64,000 nt of DNA from assembly GCA_029532625.1 (NCBI GenBank), contig JARFXM010000005.1, forward strand, positions 2,170,001-2,234,000, in the 5' to 3' direction. The notes beneath the pieces are model-generated. The model worked only from the letters and a program-made list of their open reading frames with translations, had not been told where the DNA came from and made no database searches. Each line of letters begins with the position of its first letter. Position 1 is the stretch's first letter. Shown in pieces: positions 56,068 through 64,000 of this stretch. The translations under genes were made by a program, and so were the position numbers. This DNA comes from Lomentospora prolificans. Taxonomy: Eukaryota > Ascomycota > Sordariomycetes > Microascales > Microascaceae.

Positions 56068-57183
56068 CTATCGTTTTCTATGCCGTCGAGTTTGATGTTG
56101 GAGGGGCAAGGAGGCCTGATTCTGTGTTGACCGATTTCCTACTTGCTCGAGCTCACCCACGCCCACGGTTTCCACAACCTCATCTTCGCCCTGGGCCAAC
56201 CCTTGTCTCGTCCCTAGAACTCTTGGGACGCCTAACTTGGGTGGGGCTTCCACCAGTCCAATCTCCGACATGGCCCAGTCGAAAAATCCCTGGGTTGGCG
56301 GAACAAAGTGGCCGATATCCTGCACGTAATGTCTCTGGTCCTCAGGCAGATTGAGCCAGACGAACTCCCTGTTGCTGTTGATGCGACCTTCCATCACGAA
56401 GTCGCCAATCTCTTCTGGAATCTTGAGCGCCTCGAGGATGAGGATGGGCTGATATGCGGGGATTAAAAGATGTAACCGTGTCGGTCGAATAGCCCGACCT
56501 TCTTTCTGTGCTCGGCGCTCCTTCTTTTCGATGCGACGCCTTGCTGCAAGCATAAAGACAAAGGCCGTGTCGATCTGGTTCGTGTAGCCGCAAAACTCAG
56601 GCCCTATCGGGTCATTGTGCATAATGCGATAAAACCCGGGATACCAGTCGTTATCGGGGTGGTAGACGAAGAACCAGTGATCGCAATTCGGATCAAGCGA
56701 CGTTTGCGTGACTCTCTCCTGAATCATGTCGTAGACGTATTGCGGGAAGTCCTTTTGGGCAATGAGAGCGGTTTGGGCCGCAAGGCTCGCTGCCATATCC
56801 TTGAGACGGGCGTCAATGAGCTGGATCGCCTTGACGCCCTGATAGGCCAGAATAATGTTGGCTCCGATCCCCGCCGCGGTCGCGATCGAGTTGAACTGGG
56901 CGAATATCTTGACCGAGTCGGCGAACGACTTACCCATCACCTGCATGGACGGGACGAATTGCTTGGCCCTGTTGGCGACGTCGGAGATTTTGGAGACGAG
57001 GTCGTTCACGTCGTCGACCGCGCTGCCGATATCTCCCACGGTTTTCTTGATGCCGTACGTCCCGAGCCCGGTCTGGATCGTCCGAATCAACGGCTCGGAT
57101 TCGGCGGCATATTTGACTGCCGCCTGGATGGCCTTTTCCCTCATTTTCTTGTCGCCAGCCACCCATTTCAATACCGATGTCAT
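56068..57183 (-). CDS. Uncharacterised helical protein
   Basis: Single open frame of 371 residues. The N-terminal ~150 residues are predicted helical: an amphipathic start (LKWVAGDKKMREKAIQAAVK), a Val/Asp heptad segment (GSAVDDVNDLVSKISDVANR), then an apolar stretch (FNSIATAAGIGANIILAYQG) that could insert in or lie against a membrane. The middle part has a compact Trp/Tyr/Cys-rich section (CDHWFFVYHPDNDWYPGFYR). The tail is acidic, then ends in basic HQTRRHRKR. I do not recognise a named family. Similar layouts occur in fungal orphan proteins with a helical bundle, such as cell-death effectors, but that is only an impression. No signal peptide is present. Confidence 0.75.
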   Translation of the reverse strand: MTSVLKWVAGDKKMREKAIQAAVKYAAESEPLIRTIQTGLGTYGIKKTVGDIGSAVDDVNDLVSKISDVANRAKQFVPSMQVMGKSFADSVKIFAQFNSIATAAGIGANIILAYQGVKAIQLIDARLKDMAASLAAQTALIAQKDFPQYVYDMIQERVTQTSLDPNCDHWFFVYHPDNDWYPGFYRIMHNDPIGPEFCGYTNQIDTAFVFMLAARRRIEKKERRAQKEGRAIRPTRLHLLIPAYQPILILEALKIPEEIGDFVMEGRINSNREFVWLNLPEDQRHYVQDIGHFVPPTQGFFDWAMSEIGLVEAPPKLGVPRVLGTRQGLAQGEDEVVETVGVGELEQVGNRSTQNQASLPLQHQTRRHRKR

Positions 57184-58059
57184 GATTGTCGAGACAAGTA
57201 TTATCCGAAAGAGGTTCTCAAAGGTACCGGGACGGCGAGGAAAACATTCCCCTGAGTGTCGTGACGGGGTTCGCGAGGAGATAACGCAGCTTTACTTCGG
57301 AATTTGACAAGGGAAGGAGAGCCCAGATCTAGCGGTCAGAAAGGAGCACGAGGGTTTTGTTGGGTTTCATATGCTCGACGGAGCGAAGCTGGCAGGACAT
57401 GCCGTGACGCCTGCATGAATGCCTGCATCCTAAGGTTGCGGTGCTAGGGTATTGATTGGGCCGTGATGGGAACCATTCGCTTCCACTGTTGCCCTGCACC
57501 TCCCCTGTTAGTCATTTCAAGCCAATCGCGACAACTACCTGTGGGCCGAGGAGCGGGCCATGCTTGAATCACTTGTCTAGATGTGTTGCGGGCAGCGAAG
57601 ATCCTTCTCGAGCACTCGGAATTTTGGGGCTTGCTCATGATAGGTTGGGATTACTCTGTGGGATTATTACAAGTAGCTGGTGGCTCAGGCATCATTGGGT
57701 GTGCTCTATCAGGCGTAGCACGTGAGATTTCCAAGGCGTGTAATTACGTTGAAATGTGGAAAGCTAAGATCACAACCCGAGGTTTAGAATGGCAGGAACT
57801 TTCACTTTCTTCAAACATCCTTTTGGTTTGCGGGTTTCTAGAGTTGTAGTTTATCATCCTTTGACCCAGCTGGCTAAGATCGCCAAGTCTTCAGGTTGCG
57901 TTGCCAAGCACTAGGACTGTGATGGTCAATAGGGAACTGACGCGGATCCTAGTTCCTCCGCACGTGTTTCTATAAATACCGCAGCCTGCCCCCTCCCCAA
58001 GTCAACTTCCAAATCGCTTGCTTCCATAGACTCAGGGTCACAGGCTGTGGGGATTCAAC
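57184..58059. other. Intergenic with TATA box for the 58060 gene
   Basis: No gene is supported. TATAAATA at 57971-57978 lies about 85 bp before the ATG at 58060, a good promoter for the following gene. Confidence 0.5.
57971..57978 (+). promoter_or_regulatory. TATA box
   Basis: TATAAATA about 85 bp upstream of the start of the broken GPI-anchored protein gene. Confidence 0.5.
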
Positions 58060-59057
58060 ATGCATCGACCCAAGGCACGTTGGTAGCTACTGATACTACA
58101 CATCGCCTTTTTTACACTGGAAGCCGTCCTTGCCCAATGTGAAAACCAGTGTGGCCCGATTTCGCGCGGGTTGGAGACCTGCTCCCTTCCTTCGCTATCC
58201 CCCTGGACTTGGAGTCCCTAAAAGACCGCTGCACGGTTGATCGCCAATATGTTACTCCCGAGCCCGAGAGAGACAATTGGTTTCGAGGGCCGTTTACTTA
58301 CGTGATTAAAACGCCCTCCGACGCAGCCTGCTTTTGCATCGAAGCCCGCCTATTGTTTTCCGGTTGCCGTAGTTGCATGCTCGCCACAGGCGTGACGGGA
58401 GAACAGTTCGATGACCTAGAAGACGCGCTCCAAATCTACATCGATGACTGCACAAACATGGGTTATTATGCAAACAACTCGCTCGCTTACCCTTCGACAA
58501 CCCGATCAGCGATGCCCTCCGCCACGATCGCGCTCAACTCAGTCAACTTCTCTGGCGACAGCGGTGATGACGACGCAAGCGTAGAAGAGAACTGCGAAAA
58601 TGTCTGCGGTGTCGTAAATGGTCAGATTGTCGAATGCGGCCTGCTGCCGCTTGATATCCCCAAAGACGGCCGCCCACGCTCCGAGTTAGTTCACTCGGAG
58701 GACGAGTCATATTTTGGTGCGGCCTTGCTAAACCGGTCCGCTGCCGAGTGCGTGTGCACCATCCCATTTATGAGGCGGATATACGGTTGCGAGTGGTGTC
58801 TTATCGAGCGGGAGCGGGGGGATCTGATGCTGGCTGGCTACGATTTCAGGCTTGACTGTAACCAGTTGGGATACTATCCGGATTCCGAGTACATCTTGCC
58901 GGAGAAGGCGGATGTCGGGGGAAGCTCAACATCTACACCTAATTCGCCGGAGCCGGGTGATGGCGAGTCAGGAAGCAGCGCGACCAAGGGCTTCATGTGT
59001 CTAACCGCACTCATAGCTGCGTTGCTTCTTTCGCTCCCTCTACACGTTAATAGGTGA
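58060..59057 (+). pseudogene. GPI-anchored Cys-rich extracellular protein gene with disrupted 5' end
   Basis: From ATG 58060 the frame reads MHRPKARW, then TAG at 58084-58086, then a perfect signal-peptide core (LLILHIAFFTLEAVLA/Q) and CENQCGPISRGLETC. A one-base shift near 58180 leads into the main open frame (LLPSFAIPLDLES onwards) up to 59057. The main frame holds paired Cys modules: the second one (CENVCGVVNGQIVECGLLPLD) repeats the layout of the first across the shift, which supports the frameshift. It ends with a Ser/Pro-rich linker and a hydrophobic tail (MCLTALIAALLLSLPL), typical of GPI anchoring. An intron cannot easily repair both lesions. It is a pseudogene or a sequence error; an alternative 302-codon start at 58149 would lack a signal peptide. 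Confidence 0.7.
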
Positions 59058-59339
59058 TGTTATTGATTTGAAAATTGCCGAGTTTTAGGAAGGGATTGTA
59101 TTCATGTTTGAGAGCCTAGAATGTATCCAAGACTCCTTCACCTCTTGTGAGAGGATCTGCAGCTAGGCTGGGATGTCTTCCTAAGCTTATTTTAGCTTGA
59201 TGCCGAAGTAGATGCCGAGAAGCTAAAAAAGTATATTATTACCAATCCCTCACCCCGTACTCGATTGATTCATATTAGCCCCTCTCCCAGGCTTCAAAGT
59301 CCTTCCTTCAAGAGACCCTTTTTTCGACAACTATTCACC

Positions 59340-60529
59340 ATGGCCAACTCAAAGGTTCAGAAGGCGGCCCTGATCGCAGACCCCGGGCCGAAAGCGACAA
59401 TCAAGATCTGCTCAGACGTCCCCATTAGTGAGCCGGGCCCCAATGAAATCCTCCTCAAGCTAGAATATACAGGAATCTGGTAAGATGCCGTGCCGTCACC
59501 CTAACCCTCACCCTTGGTCCGAAACCGTCGGCTAAGTATCTCGATGCTATTAGCGGGTCGGAACTCAGAGCTCTTTATGGCTTTGGCCCCTACCAGACCG
59601 TCGTCGGCCACGAGGGCGTGGGCAAAGTCGTCAAGCTGGGACCCGGTGTCGCAGACGACCTGATGCACCAGAGAGTTGGTGTGAAATGGGTATACAGTGC
59701 CTGTGGCGAATGCACCATTTGTAAAAAGGGCTTCGAGAACAATTGCCCGAACCAGATCAACACCGGGCGCCATGTCGCTGGGACGCTCCAGCAGTATGTC
59801 GTTGCGGACGCCAGGTACGTCACTCCAATTCCGGACGATCTGCCGAGCGAGACTGCCGCGCCCTTGCTCTGCGCCGGGCTCACCATGGCGGGGGCCATCT
59901 CCAAGCTTCGAGATTTGGACAACGGTGATTGGGTCGTGATTTCTGGGGCTGGAGGCGGCTTGGGCCATTTGGGCGTGCAGATTGCTAGTCGTCTGGCTAA
60001 ACTCCGAGTTATCGCCGTCGACTCGGGTGAAGCCAAGCGCGACCTTTCCCTACGAAGCGGAGCCGAGCATTTTGTAGACTATTCGCGGGAGAACGTCGAA
60101 GAGAGGGTCAAGGCCATCACCGGTGAAGGAGCTGCCGCCGCCCTGGTAGTTCCGGCTTCCGAAGAAGCCTTTGCGGTAGCACCGCGGCTGGTCAGGAACA
60201 TGGGGACCATTCTTACCATTGGGCTTCCGCGAAACGACTACAATGTGCCACTCTCTGCCTCTATCTGTTCTGCTCGAAGTGAGTCCTAGCCCCACCAAGC
60301 CGGATTGATTGCAACGCAGTACGTACTAATAACCCCCCTCTTAGGTCTTACTGTGACCGGAGTTGCGACCGGTACGGAGGAACAGATGCGAGAGCTGCTC
60401 AAGCATGCAGCCTCTGGTGACATTAAACCCGCGGTGGAGGTCGCGGACTTTGATGAAATACCTGCTGTGTTTGAAAAGCTGAAGACTGGATCAATAGTTG
60501 GTCGCATAGTCATTAAGATTCCTCAGTAA
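59340..60529 (+). CDS. Zinc-dependent alcohol dehydrogenase (MDR family)
   Basis: Exons are 59340-59479, 59554-60278 and 60345-60529, giving 349 residues; intron 2 has a TACTAAT branch site. The catalytic zinc ligands appear as Cys47 (ICGSE), His66-Glu67 (GHEGVG) and Cys154 (LLCAGLTM). The structural zinc site is C-x2-C-x2-C-x7-C at 98, 101, 104 and 112. The cofactor loop is SGAGGGLGHLGVQ. Length and layout match fungal and yeast cytosolic tetrameric ADHs, which interconvert alcohols and aldehydes with NAD(H). Position 48-49 is Gly-Ser where yeast ADH has His-Ser/Thr, which may alter the proton relay or substrate range. No targeting signal is visible, so it is probably cytosolic. Confidence 0.93.
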
Positions 60530-60727
60530 GGTGAATCGACGGCTACTTCTCTTCCGATGTTATCCTTGGCGAAATGCCCGACTTCTTTATCGAGGAAAAG
60601 GTAATAGGTCTCTCATAGAAGACAAAAAAAATAAAAATAAAAAAATAACGAAAACTGGTTGAAGGACAATGCATTTCGTTCCATTCAGACATATAATACA
60701 ATGCTATTTGACGCCGCTAATGCTACA
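60530..60727. other. Short convergent spacer
   Basis: The ADH and mitochondrial protein genes converge here. An A-rich run lies at 60622-60650. Confidence 0.6.
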
Positions 60728-61960
60728 TCATTTGGCCTCCTTCTTGGCCTTTTCGGCGATCTCCTTTGCCTTTTCAGACTTCTTCTCGAGCACCTGCTTG
60801 ATCTCATCCATGGTTTCTTGCAGCAGCTTCTCCCCCTCGTCCTTGTGCTTCTCGGCAACTTCCTTCAACTGGCTGACCTTGGAAAGAACCTCCCCGCCGC
60901 TGGGAAGCATATTGAAGTATTCGTCAAGACCTAATCCCTCAGACAGCTTAGAGCCCTTCTTCTTGGCCTTTTCAAGCGCTTTGTTGACGTATTCCTCTAG
61001 ATTTCCAAGGTTCCCCGACTCGATAGCAGACTTGGCCTTATCAAACAGCTCTTTCGCGTTTCCTTGCTTGAGAGCCTCGGCGTTGTCCTCAATCAAGGAC
61101 TTTACTTTCTGATTCTTGTCGAGATAAGGCTTGGCCTGCTCCAAGGCCTTCTTCCACGACTCGTCGCCAAGTTTCCTCACTGCCTCGACCTTTTCTTCGA
61201 TGATCTTTCTGGCCTTGTCGAGGTTGGCGGCGCTAAAGCCACCTCCCATTATCTCCTTGACCTGCTTGAACGTCTTATCCACCTGCTCCTTAGCCTCAGG
61301 GCCGTATTCGGCGCCCATCTTCTTTAATTGGTCTACGCTTCCACCAAGCTTCTCCTTGGCCTGCGGGTGATTGTCGAGAATATCGGCAAAGGCATCACCA
61401 GCTAGGTCAGACAGCTTCTTGGAAACGTCTGTGAGGATTTTGATGGCTTCGGACGCGGTCTCCATCGTGAAGCCCCCCTTGGACAAGGTCTGGAACTGCT
61501 TGTATGCGTCGCTGACGATGTGGTTCACCTCATCACCGTGGTTCTTGCGAAGCTCGTCAATATCTTGGAATGCCGAGTCGATCAGTGGGCGAGCTCCGGG
61601 GATCCATCCCAGGTAGGAGAAGCAGTACTCCTTGATGTATGCTATCGCCTGATCTCCGTCGGCGGTAGTCTGCTGCAGCTTCTTGGTGGCTTCTTGGTAT
61701 TTCAAGGTGGCTTCCCGGGCGCCCTTGTTGATGGCGCGCTGCATTCTCCCAGCAGGAGTCAGGAGGTAGACTCCGTAGAGCACCGCTCCCGCAGCGACAC
61801 CACCGGCCACACCAGAAGCGAAATGGGAGTTGCCATTCTTGGTACCGCTGGAGGCTGTGGATGATTGGAAACGGATCTGGCGCGGTTTCGAGGTGCGGGC
61901 ACGCCCCGCGGCTCGTACCACGGATGGTCGCGCACTACGTACGACGGGGTTCGCGAACAT
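60728..61960 (-). CDS. Mitochondrial membrane-anchored coiled-coil protein, unknown function
   Basis: Single exon of 410 residues. The first ~35 residues are Arg/Ser/Ala-rich without acidic residues (VVRSARPSVVRAAGRARTSK), a mitochondrial presequence with likely cleavage before FQSST. A glycine-rich transmembrane segment (FASGVAGGVAAGAVLYGVYLL, about 47-67) follows. The rest is a series of Lys/Glu/Ala-rich amphipathic helices in repeated units (DKARKIIEEKVEAVRKL, LEQAKPYLDKN), ending in a highly charged EKAKEIAEKAKKEAK tail. This resembles LEA-like or apolipoprotein-like helical repeats. It is probably anchored in the inner membrane and faces the intermembrane space or matrix. I do not know a named homologue with certainty. 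Confidence 0.85.
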   Translation of the reverse strand: MFANPVVRSARPSVVRAAGRARTSKPRQIRFQSSTASSGTKNGNSHFASGVAGGVAAGAVLYGVYLLTPAGRMQRAINKGAREATLKYQEATKKLQQTTADGDQAIAYIKEYCFSYLGWIPGARPLIDSAFQDIDELRKNHGDEVNHIVSDAYKQFQTLSKGGFTMETASEAIKILTDVSKKLSDLAGDAFADILDNHPQAKEKLGGSVDQLKKMGAEYGPEAKEQVDKTFKQVKEIMGGGFSAANLDKARKIIEEKVEAVRKLGDESWKKALEQAKPYLDKNQKVKSLIEDNAEALKQGNAKELFDKAKSAIESGNLGNLEEYVNKALEKAKKKGSKLSEGLGLDEYFNMLPSGGEVLSKVSQLKEVAEKHKDEGEKLLQETMDEIKQVLEKKSEKAKEIAEKAKKEAK

Positions 61961-62904
61961 GGTGTCTAAGCGAGGGGGGAGATCGCGACTGCGTCAAGGA
62001 AGGGAAAGCAGGAGGAAGATGATATGTGCGGAAGGATAAGCGTGCAGGAGGTTCGGAAAGGAATTTTGAAATTTTGTCGGCGGAAAAGTGGGAAGGCTGG
62101 GTGATGGTGATGGCTAGAGTCCAGTTGTCGGGGGTGGTGAACTTTTTTAAAGCTTTCACTCACAGTCGTGGTTGCTCAATTGGGGCTCATGAACGGATAA
62201 TCACTGAGCTGCCTTGCACATGATGTGACGCGCGGATGACGCAAGCTGCATTGCCCGGCAGCATCCGCTCACCTTGGAAGCTGTGCCGGAGTGCGTTGTA
62301 GCGCTAATTCGGAGGAAATGGTCCCACGTCGCCCCACCAATCTCGCCCTTCAGCGTGTGGTTTTCCTGGATGACGTAATGCCTGGTCCACTACGTGCCGT
62401 GCACTGCTTGTGTGCCTGATTGACAGACATCATCGCGTTTTGGAGCGTCATCGGATTCCTGTCGTGGAGACTGATGGGGAATATGCCAGGCACTGCGAGA
62501 TTGCCATCATCCAATTATTTGTCCACGACTCACACGATCGCGGGTACCCATTTCTAAATGGGGCTCGTGGCTGTTCGAGAGGATGCTGTAAAAGTCAAAT
62601 CGTTCCTGGATTTGACAAACCACGCGTGTAGAGATCCGCTTGGGGTTGTCTCGGGGACTGGGACGAGGATGAGTGTCATGAAACAGCAGGGGACTGTACG
62701 GATCACCAATATATCGATTCAGAGACCTACGACCATCTATACGTTGCATTTATATACCCAAGACAAATTTCAATTAAAAGTACAAGATAGTACGAGCCGG
62801 ACATATCGATTTCTATCTATTGTCTATTATTACCTCTAAGATTTCTGCGGTAAAGGAAGTCTTCGCCAACTCGTCTTCGTTTGAGGAATCCTCTTCACTC
62901 CAAG
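61961..62904. other. Intergenic, promoter of the mitochondrial protein gene
   Basis: About 940 bp, with frames of at most 93 codons and no recognised gene. Confidence 0.5.
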
Positions 62905-64000
62905 TTAGATGTAGAGGTTCGCCAAGACTCCCCGTCTTTTTGTTTGTCCCACCCGAGCAACAGCCGATGAGGCATCACCTGCAACGTCGAGAAACAAGTT
63001 AGCGCTTTTCTTCCCCATGAGCGGTAGTATGTACCTTGAGCAGCAGCATCATCTGCGGCCGCAGCGTCTGCTCCTGCATTTGCGTCGACATTCTCCACAG
63101 ATACATCCGCAGCAGACGCTCCGCCAGCTAGCTCTTCGGCCGCAGCAACGATGGCGGCGGTAGCAGGATCAGCAGCAGCATCATCGGCGGCGGCATCGTC
63201 AGCAGCAGCAGCATCATCGGCGGCAGCACCATCGTCAGCAGCAGCAGCATCGGCGGCAGCACCATCGTCAGCAGCAGCAGCATCGGCGGCGGGATCAAGC
63301 ACTTCATCGGGAAGAACAACGCCAAGGGCTGCACATGCCTCAGCAAGAGCGGATGCATCATTGAGGACATCCGCAGCTGCCTGTTGCATGCGTGAAATAG
63401 CGTCACCCTGCTGTTCGTTTGCTTGCGCATCAGCAGCGGCATTATCGTCACCGGCAGCGTTCGCTTCGTTAGCCTGATCCGCCTGATTTTGAACACTTAG
63501 TATTAGTCTCCGTCGATGGGAAGGTGCGGCCGTTGATGGATCGAAAATTATACCTGGTCCTGAGCCCCAGCTGCGTCATTAGCGGCAGCGGCGGAAGCCA
63601 TGACTGAGTTGGCGGCTTCAGCGGCAGAAAGGAGAGCAGTGCAGTCCTCGAGACTGACATCTTGGGCATCTACATTTTCCAGATCCAACATGGTTAGACA
63701 TGCGCACAGGTAGTCGCAACCCGTTACAGCCAAACTACTGAGAGTGATTTGTGTTGGCATCCAAGGCATATACTTACCTGCAGCGGCTTCGGCATCTGCA
63801 CCTTGCTGTCCGGCGTTGGTGTCGGCGTCTGCCCCAGCATCTTCGGCAGCTCCTCCGGCACCTGCATCAGCTCCGATATCTTGGACACCTGCCCCGGCGG
63901 CCACATCCGCCCCGGCTGAATTTGCGGCTTGGACGCCAGGCACCGCGCCGAGGTTCGAGAGTCCGATAGCGTTAGCGTTGATACCGTTGCCAGCAACCAG
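62905..64000 (-). CDS. Ala/Asp/Gly-rich repeat protein, 5' partial
   Basis: Four exons lie in the window: 64000-63778 (runs off the edge), 63669-63554, 63482-63035 and 62978-62905, for at least 286 residues. The introns have clear CTAAC or CTAAT branch sites and the frame closes exactly. The product is dominated by Ala, Asp, Gly and Asn. Exon 3 has tandem AAADDGAAAD-like units encoded by GCAGCAGCA/GTC-type trinucleotide repeats, and exon 1 has an Ala/Gly/Asp block. Cys are rare, one each in EDCTALL and EACAALG, each in a short helical non-repeat segment. The C-terminus is short and basic (GQTKRRGVLANLYI), created by the last splice. The N-terminus is outside the window, so secretion cannot be judged. 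Surface or wall proteins of fungi often have such composition; no function is assignable. Confidence 0.8.
63150..63300 (-). repeat. In-gene trinucleotide repeat region encoding Ala/Asp units
   Basis: Near-tandem units built from GCAGCAGCAG and ATCATCGGCGGC variants encode about five AAADDGAAAD-like blocks in exon 3 of the flanking gene. Confidence 0.8.

Noticed and set aside
58149..59057. Reading the 302-codon frame as a complete normal gene
   Set aside because: It would lack the signal peptide present just upstream in another frame, while the C-terminus carries a GPI-type tail that requires secretion.
63151..63477. 108-codon Ala/Ser-rich plus-strand frame
   Set aside because: Reverse reading of the trinucleotide repeats of the Ala/Asp-rich gene.

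Overview
The window reads as nuclear DNA of a filamentous ascomycete, probably a Sordariomycete-like fungus. The evidence is GT-AG introns of about 55-140 bp with CTAAC/CTGAC branch sites, TATA boxes 90-110 bp upstream of some start codons, and gene families typical of such fungi: Egh16-like appressorial proteins, a Zn2Cys6 factor, a tannase/feruloyl esterase, LaeA-like methyltransferases and a pisatin-demethylase-type P450. I built gene models by joining exons until the reading frame closed. Every spliced model given with exon coordinates sums to a whole number of codons. Protein names rest on recognising motifs, not on searches.

Left part (0-12 kb): a compact set that looks like a small metabolic cluster. 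It has a short Zn2Cys6 protein (20-569, -), a hot-dog thioesterase (1579-2611, -) divergent from a 4-coumarate-CoA-ligase-like enzyme (2999-5181, +), a Baeyer-Villiger-type flavin monooxygenase (6539-8302, +), and possibly a secreted tannase/feruloyl esterase (9932-11647, -). The thioesterase and ligase both end in peroxisomal PTS1-type tripeptides (ARL, PKL). The palindrome TCGGCGCCGA sits midway in their shared promoter, and four copies or close variants stand in the promoter of the monooxygenase.

Middle (12-39 kb): secreted proteins of unknown function (12736, 16805, 25122, 37849), an NmrA-like reductase, a DUF1593 protein, an MFS sugar transporter, and a tail-to-tail pair of a DUF3445 haem protein and an ammonium transporter. 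The promoters of that pair both carry many GATA-factor sites, which suggests nitrogen control. Decayed genes lie between: a coding relic at 14.3-15.0 kb and a LaeA-like methyltransferase pseudogene at 36.9-37.5 kb.

Right part (39-64 kb): an acyl-CoA dehydrogenase, a decayed short-chain dehydrogenase, a compound microsatellite, a seven-exon P450, an Egh16-like secreted protein, an F-box protein, an unrecognised helical protein, a GPI-anchored Cys-rich gene with a broken 5' end, a zinc alcohol dehydrogenase, a mitochondrial helical protein, and an Ala/Asp-rich repeat protein that runs off the right edge. About half of the window is non-coding. No tRNA, rRNA, CRISPR or intact transposon was recognised.
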